64,000 nucleotides of DNA from Sutcliffiella deserti (GTDB lineage Bacteria; Bacillota; Bacilli; Bacillales; Bacillaceae_I), in the NCBI RefSeq assembly GCF_020037475.1, contig NZ_JAIQDB010000005.1, positions 100,498-164,497 on the forward strand, in the 5' to 3' direction. Position numbers and translations under genes: made by a program. The notes under the pieces were generated by a model. The model had not been told where the DNA came from. It searched no databases and was given only the letters and a program-made list of their open reading frames with translations. Below are positions 6,882-16,898 of the stretch, piece after piece. Each line of letters begins with the position of its first letter. Position 1 is the stretch's first letter.

Positions 6882-9800
6882 ATGTTAAAAAAATCGTTCA
6901 GTCTGTTCTTGGTGTTTTTATTACTTAGCTCAAATTTTAGCCTTATTACAAGTGCCAATAGTGAGGAAGGTGTAAGTGATACGTCTGACGGTGATTGGAA
7001 CGTCGTTTGGGAAGATAATTTTGAAGGTAATGAATTGGATCTAAATAAGTGGAGTTACGATATTGGAAACGGTTTTACCGATAACAATGGTACGTATATT
7101 TCCGGATGGGGAAATGAGGAGCTGCAATCCTACCAGGAAGACAATATACGTGTAGAAAATGGACAGTTAATTCTTGAGGGGCGAGAGGAAACGGTTTTTG
7201 ATGAACATGGAACGTATAACTATACGTCTGGAAAAATCCATACTAAAGGAAAATTCAGCCAGAGGTATGGTAAATTTGAAGCGAAAATAGCCTTGCCAGA
7301 AGGACAGGGATATTGGCCTGCATTTTGGATGATGCCAGAAGATGATGTTTATGGTGGCTGGGCCGCTTCAGGTGAGATTGATATAATGGAAAACTCAGGT
7401 GGAACTCCAAATAAAGTTGGTGGGGCAATCCACTATGGTAGTCAATGGCCAAATAATACTTACACTGCAAAAGATTATCACTTTCCAGAAGGGCAAGACG
7501 TTACAGATTTTAATGTCTACTCTGTGGAATGGGAGCCAGGTGAAATTCGCTGGTATGTGAACGGAGAGTTATTCCAAACGTTGAACAATTGGAGCGCTAC
7601 AAGTGCAGGTAACCCAGCACCATTTGCTTATCCAGCACCTTTTGACCAAGAATTCTATCTTATTTTAAATTTAGCAATCGGTGGTTGGTATGGTGGAGGT
7701 CCTGATGAGACTACCGAGCTACCTGGTGAGATGCTGGTAGATTATGTGAAAGTGTATGAGTTAACTGGAAGAAACTATAGAGAACCAGTAGAACCAGTAT
7801 TTGAAGCGGAAGAACTTCCTGCAGATGCCAAAATGGCTATCGATGGTAATTACGTTTATGATCCTAATTTCGAGCAAGGATTTACGACGATTTCTAGTAG
7901 TAGTGATTTGGAAAATAATTGGAATGCGGATTACTGGAATTTAGTATACATGCCAGACTTTAATGGTCTTGCTTCTGCTACAGTAGATACGCTTGATGGA
8001 AACCAATTCGCAAAGGTAGAGATTGCTCAAGGCGGTAACCAGTCATATTCCGTGCAGTTAATACAAAATGTCACTCTAGGCAAAGGTCGATGGTATAGGC
8101 TTAGCTTTGATGCTAAATCGACAGCTGAACGCAATCTTAATGTGAAGCTTGGTGGTGGACCAGATCGAGGTTATACCGCATATTCACCAAACCGTGATTT
8201 CTCTTTAACAAATGAGGTTCAATCCTATGAGCTAGCATTTCAAATGCAGCATGATACAGATAGAGCCTCCCGTTTAGAATTTAACATGGGACTAAACACA
8301 AATCCTGTTTGGATAGGCAATGTGAAGGTCGAGGAAATTGACGCATTAGATCCATACAATGCCGATGCTCCCAAAAACCCGTTGAGCAATGGAAACCATG
8401 TGTATAACGGAACGTTTGATTTAGGAAGTATGGACAGAATGACTTACTGGAACTTTAATGTTGAGGGTGCGGATGCAAAAGCATCAGTTGATTCAGAATC
8501 TAGGGAGCTTGAAGTAGCGATTACGGATGGTGGAACTAGTTCCGATGCGATTACACTTGTACAAAAAGGGATGAATCTTCTAGCGAATGATGAGTATAAA
8601 GTGACTTTTGAAGGAAGAGCAGCGGAAGCAAGGGATGTTCAGGTTGCATTAGTAAGTAGAGACGGTACTGTTAACTATTCTTTAACAGAGACGTTTCCTC
8701 TCACAACAGCAATGGAAGAAAAAGAAATGACATTTACCATGCCTAATATAACAGACGTTGAAGGGCAGCTAGTATTCTACTTCGGTGGGAATACAAATGG
8801 TGTCGTGATTGATAATATTAGTATGGTACGCTTAAGCAACAATAATGATGCGTTAAATTTTGATCAGAAGTTTCCACTTAAGAACGGAAGTTTCTCTAAT
8901 GGGTTTACAAATTGGGACATGCACATTCAAGGGGAACACGAGCCAGGAACTTCTACAGCTAAGATCGAAGTTGTGGATGAGGTAGTGAAGGCCTCTATTG
9001 AAAACGAAGGCTTTGAACCATGGCATGTTTTATTAATGCAAAATGGAATGGAGCTACTATCAAATAATACGTATGTTTTAGAATTTGACGCCAGGTCAAC
9101 GGTGGATAGAAAGTTAGAAGTTGTTCTGGAAAATGCAACGTATAACAGATATTTCTCTAACGTTATCGAATTATCGAATACAATGGAAACTTATCGCTTT
9201 GAATTTGAAATGAGTACCGATGATACGGTGGACTTGAAATACCTCTTAGGTAAGGTTGCCAACTCAGTTGCAGTAGGTAGTCATGACGTTTATATCGATA
9301 ATGTGCAATTAGAAGTTAAAGGGGAAAGAGAAAAGCTCTTCCCATTAGTAAATGGTAACTTCGCTTCAGGGCTTGAAAGCTGGAATCAGCATTACCAAGG
9401 CGCTTATGATGGTCCGTCCCAAGCTACCTTTACAGAAGAAGCAGAAGAAGCCAAGATTACAGTTGTACACGAGGGTGAGAATCCTTGGGATATCTCCCTT
9501 TCTCAGGAAGAGATGAACTTGGAGCAAGGACAGACATATGTGTTGGAATTTGATGCAAGAACAACGATCGATCGACCACTAGAGTTAGTCGTAGATAATG
9601 GGGCACCAAGTTACCATCGTTATTTTGAAGAAGTAATCGACTTAACAGGTACTATGCAAACATTTAGTTATGAATTTGTGATGCCTGAAACAGATTCTGT
9701 TGGCTTAAAATTCTTAGTAGGGCGAGTAGCAGGTGTCCCTATCGACAACACACATGATATTTTTATCGATAATGTAAAATTAGAAGTGAAAGGTGCCAGA

Positions 9801-10439
9801 GAAGCTTTAGATGGTGTGCCTCAGGAGCCGGAAACAGAGCCGGAAGAACCAACTCCTCCTTCTGAGAAAAAGTGGAGAGAAGTAGGAAAAAATTTAGTAG
9901 TGGATGGTTCATTTGAAAGAACAACTGAATTTGGTAATGAAGAAAACCCACATAATTGGAATGTGCATAACCAAGGTCAACATGAGTCTTGGGCGGGTTT
10001 AGCAGAATTTAATGTTGTAGATGAAGCAGTAAATGTGGCTATTCAACAGGTTGGCTGGGATTGGTGGCATATTCAGCTTTACCAAGATGGGATTGAAGTG
10101 CCAAGTGGAACGTATAAAGTGGAGTTCGAAATGAGTTCAGAATTGGAGCGAACCATTAATCTGGAGTTAACAGGCTCAGGTGCACCAATTCAAACATTTG
10201 AAGTTGGTACAGAATTAGAAACCTTCGAATCCATCATGGAGGTGTCTGCAGATGGTACGTATAAATTGCTGTTTGGGCTTGGGAAAAGTCCTTCCGATGC
10301 AGAGCTAGAAGTACCTTACACAGTCGTGATCGATAATGTCAAACTGATAGCTGTAGAAGAAGTGGTAGACAAGAAAGATAAAGACAAAGATAAGGAAAAA
10401 GAAAAAAAGAAAGAAAAGAAAGTGAAGGATAAACAATAG
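6882..10439 (+). CDS. secreted GH16 endo-beta-glucanase with five CBM-like modules
   Basis: 1185 residues from the ATG at 6882, which has a GGGGG site 7 nt upstream. A signal peptide (LKKSFSLFLVFLLLSSN) precedes a GH16 domain (about 35-300) with the catalytic motif GEIDIMEN; Glu165 and Glu170 would be nucleophile and acid/base, as in laminarinases (beta-1,3-glucanases). Five CBM4/9-like beta-sandwich repeats follow, each opening with NGxF or similar and ending near an IDNV motif. The tail is strongly charged (Lys/Asp/Glu repeats). The likely role is depolymerising beta-glucans from algae, fungi or plants outside the cell. A cre-like site upstream suggests glucose repression. The exact linkage specificity is not certain. 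Confidence 0.92.
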   Translation: MLKKSFSLFLVFLLLSSNFSLITSANSEEGVSDTSDGDWNVVWEDNFEGNELDLNKWSYDIGNGFTDNNGTYISGWGNEELQSYQEDNIRVENGQLILEGREETVFDEHGTYNYTSGKIHTKGKFSQRYGKFEAKIALPEGQGYWPAFWMMPEDDVYGGWAASGEIDIMENSGGTPNKVGGAIHYGSQWPNNTYTAKDYHFPEGQDVTDFNVYSVEWEPGEIRWYVNGELFQTLNNWSATSAGNPAPFAYPAPFDQEFYLILNLAIGGWYGGGPDETTELPGEMLVDYVKVYELTGRNYREPVEPVFEAEELPADAKMAIDGNYVYDPNFEQGFTTISSSSDLENNWNADYWNLVYMPDFNGLASATVDTLDGNQFAKVEIAQGGNQSYSVQLIQNVTLGKGRWYRLSFDAKSTAERNLNVKLGGGPDRGYTAYSPNRDFSLTNEVQSYELAFQMQHDTDRASRLEFNMGLNTNPVWIGNVKVEEIDALDPYNADAPKNPLSNGNHVYNGTFDLGSMDRMTYWNFNVEGADAKASVDSESRELEVAITDGGTSSDAITLVQKGMNLLANDEYKVTFEGRAAEARDVQVALVSRDGTVNYSLTETFPLTTAMEEKEMTFTMPNITDVEGQLVFYFGGNTNGVVIDNISMVRLSNNNDALNFDQKFPLKNGSFSNGFTNWDMHIQGEHEPGTSTAKIEVVDEVVKASIENEGFEPWHVLLMQNGMELLSNNTYVLEFDARSTVDRKLEVVLENATYNRYFSNVIELSNTMETYRFEFEMSTDDTVDLKYLLGKVANSVAVGSHDVYIDNVQLEVKGEREKLFPLVNGNFASGLESWNQHYQGAYDGPSQATFTEEAEEAKITVVHEGENPWDISLSQEEMNLEQGQTYVLEFDARTTIDRPLELVVDNGAPSYHRYFEEVIDLTGTMQTFSYEFVMPETDSVGLKFLVGRVAGVPIDNTHDIFIDNVKLEVKGAREALDGVPQEPETEPEEPTPPSEKKWREVGKNLVVDGSFERTTEFGNEENPHNWNVHNQGQHESWAGLAEFNVVDEAVNVAIQQVGWDWWHIQLYQDGIEVPSGTYKVEFEMSSELERTINLELTGSGAPIQTFEVGTELETFESIMEVSADGTYKLLFGLGKSPSDAELEVPYTVVIDNVKLIAVEEVVDKKDKDKDKEKEKKKEKKVKDKQ

Positions 10440-10551
10440 CTTTCTTTATGCTTTAAATTAAATAGTAAGGACAAGTGGTTTTTACTAGATACATCACTTA
10501 AGAAACCCCTTGCATAGTGAAAAAATCTCAACATACTGAGGAGAAACAAAA

Positions 10552-11544
10552 ATGGGATATAAACCAAATGAACAAAGATATGAATCGATGGTTTACAATC
10601 GGTGTGGCAAGTCTGGTATTAAGTTGCCGGCTCTTTCACTAGGGTTATGGCACAACTTTGGTGGAGAAGATGTTTACGAAAATGGACGTTCTCTTATTAG
10701 AAAAGCATTTGATTTAGGGATAACTCATTTTGATCTTGCTAATAATTACGGTCCTCCACCAGGCTCGGCAGAAGAAAACTTTGGGAAGATTCTGCGTCAG
10801 GATTTTAACGGTTATAGGGATGAAATGATTATTTCTACAAAAGCAGGTTATGGAATGTGGCAAGGTCCATATGGTGATTGGGGTTCAAGAAAATACTTGA
10901 TTTCAAGTCTTGACCAAAGTTTAAATAGAATGGGATTGGATTATGTTGATATATTTTACCATCACAGACCTGATCCAGAAACACCACTCGAAGAAACAAT
11001 GATGGCGCTTGATCATACCGTCAGACAAGGTAAAGCGCTCTATGTCGGGATTTCTAATTATGGTTTAGAGGAAACAAAACAGGCAATTGACATGTTAAGA
11101 GAATTAGGCACACCGTTGCTTATTCATCAGCCAGCATATTCTATGTTCAATCGCTGGGTTGAGGACGGGTTAACATCACTATTGCAGGAAGAAGGAACTG
11201 GAAGTATCGCCTTTGTTCCTCTTGCACAAGGACTGTTAACAAACCGATATTTAAACGGTGTTCCTACAGATTCTCGTGCAACTAAAGCAAACAGCTTTTT
11301 AAATCGTGACGATATAACAGAAGCGGTCGTTCAAAAGGTGCAAAAATTAAACGAAGTAGCACAAGAAAGAAATCAATCCCTTGCGCAAATGGCCATTGCG
11401 TGGGTGCTTCGTGAGCAAAAGATCACTTCCTGCTTAATCGGTGCCTCTAAAGTGAGTCAACTAGAAGAGAATGTATCAGCCCTTGATAACCTTGATTTTA
11501 GTTCAGACGAGCTACAGTTGATTGATAATATATTAAAAATGTAA
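10552..11544 (+). CDS. aldo/keto reductase, YghZ/L-glyceraldehyde-3-phosphate reductase type
   Basis: 330 residues, a full-length NADPH-dependent (alpha/beta)8 barrel. The catalytic Asp/Tyr region is HFDLANNYGPPPGSAEENFG, the Lys lies in ISTKAGYGM, and His in DIFYHHRPD. The C-terminal cofactor loop is CLIGASKVSQLEENVSAL. The GPPPGSAEE motif and insert WQGPYGDWGSRKYL mark the YghZ branch, which reduces L-glyceraldehyde 3-phosphate and methylglyoxal. The start has a GAGGAG site. It is 112 bp after the glucanase with no clear terminator between, so weak co-transcription is possible; a strong terminator follows. Confidence 0.9.
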   Translation: MGYKPNEQRYESMVYNRCGKSGIKLPALSLGLWHNFGGEDVYENGRSLIRKAFDLGITHFDLANNYGPPPGSAEENFGKILRQDFNGYRDEMIISTKAGYGMWQGPYGDWGSRKYLISSLDQSLNRMGLDYVDIFYHHRPDPETPLEETMMALDHTVRQGKALYVGISNYGLEETKQAIDMLRELGTPLLIHQPAYSMFNRWVEDGLTSLLQEEGTGSIAFVPLAQGLLTNRYLNGVPTDSRATKANSFLNRDDITEAVVQKVQKLNEVAQERNQSLAQMAIAWVLREQKITSCLIGASKVSQLEENVSALDNLDFSSDELQLIDNILKM

Positions 11545-11550
11545 AAGAAA

Positions 11551-11592
11551 AACCTAGGATTCAATCGATAATGGTTGAATCCTAGGTTTTTT
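11551..11592 (+). terminator. rho-independent terminator
   Basis: A perfect 14-bp stem (AACCTAGGATTCAA with TTGAATCCTAGGTT), 10-nt loop and T run. It closes the aldo/keto reductase transcript. Confidence 0.92.
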
Positions 11593-12304
11593 ACTGAGGT
11601 TAAATTCTAGATATTAAAAGCGACCCTGATTGCCCCCTGTAAGAAACGTCCCCGAAATGACGTGTTTGAAGAGCACTTAGGGAGACCCGAGGATGGTTCT
11701 CGTGAGACCTCATGCTTTCTTAGGTTTGGCTAAACGAAGCAAACACTAGGACCGTCCCGGTGTTTTTATCCAGAAATAGACTAATGTACCCAATAGGAGA
11801 GCTTGTTTCATAGTCAATAAGAATGAACTTTAAGATAACTAAAATGATTGATAGCGAAAACACTGTATTAAGGGTATCCAAAGTATGGTTGTGAGAATTG
11901 AAGGTTAATAAATTGGATTAATTCATCTATAAATAATAAGCCATTGTTCACATGGGCAATACATGAAGCTACTTAACAATTTCTATTCTTTTCGACAGAA
12001 ATCTAATTTTTCCATCACCATAGATCAACAAATACCAAGAGGTCATAAGTGAATTTTTTTGTATAAACCTGTTAACACGAGGAAAGTTCATCAAATATTC
12101 TACCTCGCAGTTTTTCTTCTGTTAGATAAAATTTAATCCCTCTCCTTTATTATTCCTTTCATTCGACAACATTTTTAGACAATTATATCAGGTATTTAGC
12201 TTACCGAAATAATGAGAAATTACTCCTATTAACTTTTGGCTACCATAGCTCCTATACTATTAAGTGTAAAGAAAATTCAATTAATTAATAGAGGGAGGAA
12301 GTAG
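11593..12304. other. 700-bp intergenic region with REP-like hairpin
   Basis: No gene is supported on either strand. At about 11744-11766 AACAC pairs with GTGTT around a GGACCGTCCC core, one of the GGGAC-type hairpins spread through this window. A GAGACC-containing stretch (about 11680-11735) looks like a decayed copy of the larger Bacillaceae repeat seen at 19278. The last 60 bp hold the leader of the M14 peptidase gene, with a GAGGGAGG ribosome binding site at about 12292. Confidence 0.5.
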
Positions 12305-13363
12305 ATGAACAAGAAAGTGTTATCTGTATCATTATCAAGTTTACTAGCTTTTGGGGCATTAACGACTGTGGCTATGCCAGCTTTGGCTGTAGGGAATGGG
12401 CCAAACTATAATGGGAAGGAGTCTATTCAAACCTCTATCCTACATACATACGAGAGTATGGTAGATTTTCTTAAGCAACAAGATCAAAAGCAAGATGCAC
12501 TAGAGCTTGAAGTGATTGGACAAACGAAAAAAGGGAGAGATATTTATTTGGCAAAGTACATCTCAAATCCCGAAAATCCAACCATTCTTTTTCTAACGCA
12601 ACAACATGGAAACGAACAGTTAACAACAGAGGGTTCACTAGAGTTTATTAAACATCTTGGTACGAATAAAACAAAAGGCGTACTAGACAATGTAAATATT
12701 TTAATCCTCCCTATGTTAAATGCTGATGGAGCAATGGGTGATGTTAACTTCTCACTAGAGAACTATGTGGCCGATGGTGGTAGACATCTTACACGTTACA
12801 ATGCTGATAGATATGATTTAAACCGGGAGCATGCAAAAGAAACTAGTGACATGCAACCGGAAGCACGGGTTTTACATGAAAATGTGCTAGCAAAATATAA
12901 TATTGACTATTTAATAGATTTACACCATCAAGGAACTCGTAGTGCTGTTGAGGGTGAACTAGTATCGGGTTCAATCTTATATCCACTGAACCCAAACGTT
13001 AAACCTGAAGTAGTTGAAAAGTCGAAAAAACTAGGTTCAGTCGTTTATAATGCCATCGAGTCAAAGGGGTGGGGCAATATTGGTAAATACCGAGGTGGCA
13101 CTGGTGAAAATATCGGAAGAAACGGCATCGCTGTTAGATATGATATTGCTACCCTCCTTTTCGAAATGCGTGGAATGTCTGACCATGAATATGAATCCTA
13201 TGTGTTGGGTCAAAAAAGCAACGGATATTTAATTAAGCAGACAATTGTAGCATTAGATGCAACCGTAAAATCGATTGCCGATGGCTCAATTAATGATGCG
13301 GATACAAGTTTCTGGGAAACACTGCCTTTCCAATATAACTTAGCTTTGGAAGAGGACGAGTAA
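12305..13363 (+). CDS. secreted M14-family zinc carboxypeptidase (first of a tandem pair)
   Basis: 352 residues with a signal peptide (LSVSLSSLLAFGALTTVAMPALA). Zinc ligands are His101 and Glu104 in QHGNEQ and His207 or His208 in DLHHQG; the catalytic Glu is Glu287 in FEMRG. A DLNREH segment matches the substrate carboxylate-binding region. It should remove C-terminal residues from peptides or cell-wall peptides outside the cell. It is followed after 75 bp by a paralogue sharing these motifs and domain order, so the pair arose by duplication. The start ATG has a strong GGGAGG site. Confidence 0.88.
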   Translation: MNKKVLSVSLSSLLAFGALTTVAMPALAVGNGPNYNGKESIQTSILHTYESMVDFLKQQDQKQDALELEVIGQTKKGRDIYLAKYISNPENPTILFLTQQHGNEQLTTEGSLEFIKHLGTNKTKGVLDNVNILILPMLNADGAMGDVNFSLENYVADGGRHLTRYNADRYDLNREHAKETSDMQPEARVLHENVLAKYNIDYLIDLHHQGTRSAVEGELVSGSILYPLNPNVKPEVVEKSKKLGSVVYNAIESKGWGNIGKYRGGTGENIGRNGIAVRYDIATLLFEMRGMSDHEYESYVLGQKSNGYLIKQTIVALDATVKSIADGSINDADTSFWETLPFQYNLALEEDE

Positions 13364-13438
13364 TTCCTTTTAATCTTAGTTTGCGCTATGTATCTTCTAA
13401 GTTCCTATAATATTAAAATTATACGAGGAGTGAGTAAT

Positions 13439-14650
13439 GTGAAAGGTAAGAAAATTGTTACAGGTCTTAGTGTGTTAGCTTTATGTGCGAGTTTAGTTTC
13501 ACCAGCATTGGCGACGAATTCTTCAAACGGCAATACAACAAATAAAAATCAGGTTTATTCTGTTAATGGTTTTACTGATTATGGACAAATGGTTAAAAAG
13601 TTAGAACAAATCGAAAGTAATAGCCATGGCAAAGTTGCCTTAGAGGTCGTAGGGCAGTCTAATCGAGGCAGAGATATTTACCAAGCAAGAGTTGGTAACG
13701 GTGATAAAGTTGTTTTAATCGAAAGTGAAATACATGGAAATGAGAAAACAGGAACGGAAGCCTTACTCAATATTCTTCAATATGTGGGAACAAGTAACTC
13801 AGTTGAAGCTGAAAAAATTCGTAATGAAATCACTTTAGTATTATTACCAAAAATGAACCCTGATGCAGCAGAGCTAGATCGTCGAGGTAATGATATGTCG
13901 TGGGATGAGGTAATTGCAGCATTTCCACAACTCGCTGATGCACAAGGTCCTTCTTGGAACTACTATACAGATAGAATTATTCAAGACAGAGATTATTATA
14001 ATAAACCTGGCTTTGACGTAAATCGTGATTTTAATCCTGACTTAAATTATGTTCCTAAGGCTGAAGATGTCCCAGGTAAGTCAAGTGAACCTGGTTGGTA
14101 TATCACTCCTGAAGCACAAACTGTTCGAGATGTGTATAAGTCTTTATTAGCTGAGTTTGGAAAAGTAGACGTTTTTGTCGATCTTCATCACCAAGGACAG
14201 TACTATGTGGAAGGCACAGATGACTTGGTAACAATGTCATTATCAGCTGATTTTGTACCAGATCCAAATACGGAACGAGGCGCTAAGTATGCTGAGTACG
14301 CAGATAAATATAATTTTGATTTTTCAAAGCAGTTAAATCTCGCTGCATATAATGCACTTAAGGCATTAGGGAATAACTCACCTTTTACTAATCTTTCTCT
14401 TTATAGCCAAGGTCTTGACCTTCCTGGGACAGCTTTAGGTAGCTTCGGTTTAAATGGGAGTGGCACCGTCCTTTTTGAAGTAAGAGGACAATCACATACA
14501 TTAGGTCAAAAGAAAAAAGGGCAGTTAGTGAAAGCAGTAGAAACTGGTTTATATGGAATCATCAACGGAGTAACAGATGGTTCTGTTGAAGAGTTAGACC
14601 CAGCAGACTATGATGACATTCCTGGAACATCATATACTCCTGGACTATAG
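13439..14650 (+). CDS. secreted M14-family zinc carboxypeptidase (second of a tandem pair)
   Basis: 403 residues from GTG 13439, chosen because GAGGAG lies 8 nt upstream; an ATG at 13388 gives an unlikely leader. The signal peptide (KIVTGLSVLALCASLVSPALA) is followed by the M14 domain with His99 and Glu102 in IHGNEK, His250 in DLHHQG and Glu347 in FEVRG. It contains DVNRDFNPD where arginines bind the peptide carboxylate. It is longer than its neighbour by an insert around 160-220. Both should act on extracellular peptides; divergent loops suggest different specificity. A terminator follows the stop by 8 bp. Confidence 0.88.
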   Translation: MKGKKIVTGLSVLALCASLVSPALATNSSNGNTTNKNQVYSVNGFTDYGQMVKKLEQIESNSHGKVALEVVGQSNRGRDIYQARVGNGDKVVLIESEIHGNEKTGTEALLNILQYVGTSNSVEAEKIRNEITLVLLPKMNPDAAELDRRGNDMSWDEVIAAFPQLADAQGPSWNYYTDRIIQDRDYYNKPGFDVNRDFNPDLNYVPKAEDVPGKSSEPGWYITPEAQTVRDVYKSLLAEFGKVDVFVDLHHQGQYYVEGTDDLVTMSLSADFVPDPNTERGAKYAEYADKYNFDFSKQLNLAAYNALKALGNNSPFTNLSLYSQGLDLPGTALGSFGLNGSGTVLFEVRGQSHTLGQKKKGQLVKAVETGLYGIINGVTDGSVEELDPADYDDIPGTSYTPGL

Positions 14651-14657
14651 ATTTTCT

Positions 14658-14690
14658 GGAAACGCGGGTCCTCGCGTTTCCCTATTTTTT
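14658..14690 (+). terminator. rho-independent terminator
   Basis: GGAAACGCG pairs with CGCGTTTCC (14658-14666 and 14673-14681) and is followed by a T-rich tail. The following sequence, through TTACCATTT, resembles that after a hairpin at about 26866-26892, so this terminator belongs to a small repeat family. Confidence 0.85.
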
Positions 14691-15328
14691 ACCATTTGGT
14701 ATATTCATAAATTTTTCAAAAAAATGAAGGATTCTAAAACCAGATGTTAAATATCAATATCCAACCGCATAATCTGCCATTCCTCTTCAAAACTATCAAT
14801 TCACACATCCACTTTTTTATCCTAAAATCGAATCTTCCAAACACCTCTCTAACAGAAGGTGTATTTATAGTTCAAATTAAAAAAGACCAAGCGTGAAAGG
14901 ATTGGATGAATGGCTACTTGTTGAGTTTTCTGATAACAATCGCAAATTTGTGGGTACTATCCTAATTTCCCTAATTTCTCCTCGAAAATTATCCTATTTC
15001 CACACAAGTCCGACCACCATTAAAATACTAACTTAGTAATCTTTACATAAGAATCTCCTAAAATATTAAAAAAACAATCATTTTTTGGTTTTTTTTGAAA
15101 ATTTATGGAACTTTTTGCTACTTTACTGCGTCTATATATGGGGGAGCAATGTCGTTACTAGGCGAAAGTAAAAGAAATAGCTCGAAGTTGCTTTAAACTA
15201 CTCTTTTCTAGGAATTGGATTTCGTGAGAGAAGTAGAAATTCTTTGGTTTATACATATAAAAAATTCAAAGAAATTTACTGTAACCAAAGTGAGTTGTTG
15301 CATCCTAATTATATGGGGGGGTTAGTAC
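14691..15328. other. 640-bp intergenic region ahead of the ABC-PASTA operon
   Basis: The first 400 bp are AT-rich with no supported gene. An ECF-type promoter lies at 15107-15134. Beyond it, GGGGGAG precedes an ATG at 15149 that would encode a 15-residue peptide (ending at 15196); this may be a leader peptide or chance. The transcript leader from the promoter to the permease start at 15329 would be about 190 nt, long enough to hold regulation. Confidence 0.45.
15107..15134 (+). promoter_or_regulatory. ECF-sigma-type promoter of the ABC-PASTA operon
   Basis: GGAACT (15107-15112) and CGTCTA (15129-15134) are spaced by 16 nt. The -10 is identical to, and the -35 differs at one base from, the promoter of the ECF sigma operon at 702-728. 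The pairing suggests that this operon belongs to that sigma factor's regulon, although one of the other ECF factors could serve. Confidence 0.55.
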
Positions 15329-16792
15329 ATGAATTTTATCAAACGGGGATTGTTGAGCATTACAAGAAACAAAGGAAAGTCCATTATTTTATTGTTGGTC
15401 ATCTTTGTGCTGGGCAACTTGATCTCAGGAGCAATTTCCATTCAACAAGCAACGGGGAATGTAGAAACAAGTATTAAAGAAAAATTAGGAGCAGCAACAA
15501 CGGTCGAGCTTGATCATGAGGCTTTGAATGAAATGTCAGAGGAAGAATGGGGAGAGTATGAGATTAAGAACTTAGATCTCGACCTGATTAAGAAGATCGG
15601 CGGGTTATCCTATGTAAAGTACTATGACTATAATGCAATAATTCAATTAGGTTCAAAAACGATTAAAAGCTATAGAGGAGAACATCAAGAAGATTTTGAA
15701 GAGCATGACATGGGTGATTTCATAAGTATGGATTTTAAGTTAAAAGGGATTAATTTTGCACCTGTCCTTGATTTTGAGGAACAAAAATCAAAATTGAGTG
15801 ATGGTCGAGTTTTTAATACAGAAGAAATAGAGAACGGTTCTTCGGTAGCCATTATTTCTAAAAAATTGGCTGATAAAAATAGTCTTCAAATTGGTGATAC
15901 GTTCGTATTAAATAGCGAAATCTATGGTCCAGACAGTGACAAACCTGCTTCTATTCGTGATGTTGTGTTAGAAGTAATAGGATTTTTCGAGCCGCAGTCG
16001 GTGAAAAAAGAAGAAGGGTCCAACAAAGATCAAGGGCAGTATGATTGGATGGATATGGATCTTCAAAATACGATTTATGTACCAAATGAAGTAGTAATAG
16101 CTGAAAGTAGAGCACAAATGGAAGAGTATATAAAGTCTGACCCGGAACTAGCAGAAATGATGGAAAATGAAGGAATGTCCGACTACTATACTCCTATTTT
16201 TGTATTAAACAAGCCGGAAGATAGTGCATCATTTGAAGAAGAAGTAAAGCCATTGCTACCTGATTTGTATATAGTACGAAAAGCTAGTGATCAATACGAA
16301 ACGATATCCGCTCCAATCCAATCCATGTCTAAACTATCCAACTATGTATTGATTGCAGCAATTATCACAACCGTTTTGATTATTGGTCTTGTCGTTCTTC
16401 TGTTCTTACGTGATCGTAAACGTGAATTAGGCATCTACTTATCACTAGGGGAACGTCGCGGGAGAATAGTTGGACAAATCATATTAGAAGTGATGATCAT
16501 CTCTCTTATTGGTATCACTTTGTCTTTATTCACTGGTAACTATTTAGCCCAAGGAGTATCGGAAACGATGATCAACGAGGAAAAAGGTCAAACCAACGAT
16601 GATTACTATTATCCGATTACAGATTTTCAATCTAATTTGACAACAGATGACGTAATCGCATCGTATCAAGTGACACTGGATTCTTCCTTCATCTTTTTAT
16701 TTTATGGTATAGGTATTGCAACAATTCTATTATCAACCATCCTACCACTTATTTATATCATTCGATTGAATCCTAGAAAGATAATGATGTAA
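15329..16792 (+). CDS. MacB/FtsX-type ABC transporter permease
   Basis: 487 residues: one N-terminal membrane helix (SIILLLVIFVLGNLISGAI), a large extracytoplasmic domain (about 45-330, MacB_PCD-like), and three C-terminal helices of the FtsX fold (about 335-360, 385-405, 450-475). Permeases of this class do not carry substrates across in the usual way; they transmit ATP-driven motion to periplasmic or cell-surface partners, or extrude peptides. The start ATG has a GGGGGGG site. The extracytoplasmic domain is very acidic. The ATPase gene follows after 106 bp and a PASTA-protein gene after that, so the three form one operon behind an ECF-type promoter. Confidence 0.88.
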   Translation: MNFIKRGLLSITRNKGKSIILLLVIFVLGNLISGAISIQQATGNVETSIKEKLGAATTVELDHEALNEMSEEEWGEYEIKNLDLDLIKKIGGLSYVKYYDYNAIIQLGSKTIKSYRGEHQEDFEEHDMGDFISMDFKLKGINFAPVLDFEEQKSKLSDGRVFNTEEIENGSSVAIISKKLADKNSLQIGDTFVLNSEIYGPDSDKPASIRDVVLEVIGFFEPQSVKKEEGSNKDQGQYDWMDMDLQNTIYVPNEVVIAESRAQMEEYIKSDPELAEMMENEGMSDYYTPIFVLNKPEDSASFEEEVKPLLPDLYIVRKASDQYETISAPIQSMSKLSNYVLIAAIITTVLIIGLVVLLFLRDRKRELGIYLSLGERRGRIVGQIILEVMIISLIGITLSLFTGNYLAQGVSETMINEEKGQTNDDYYYPITDFQSNLTTDDVIASYQVTLDSSFIFLFYGIGIATILLSTILPLIYIIRLNPRKIMM

Positions 16793-16898
16793 ATAGGACA
16801 GGGATAATATTGATAGATACCCCTATTCTATAAAGAGTAAACATTGTATGTAACTTTTTTTACATTTTGCAAACCTACAACCTGAAAGGTGATGAAAC

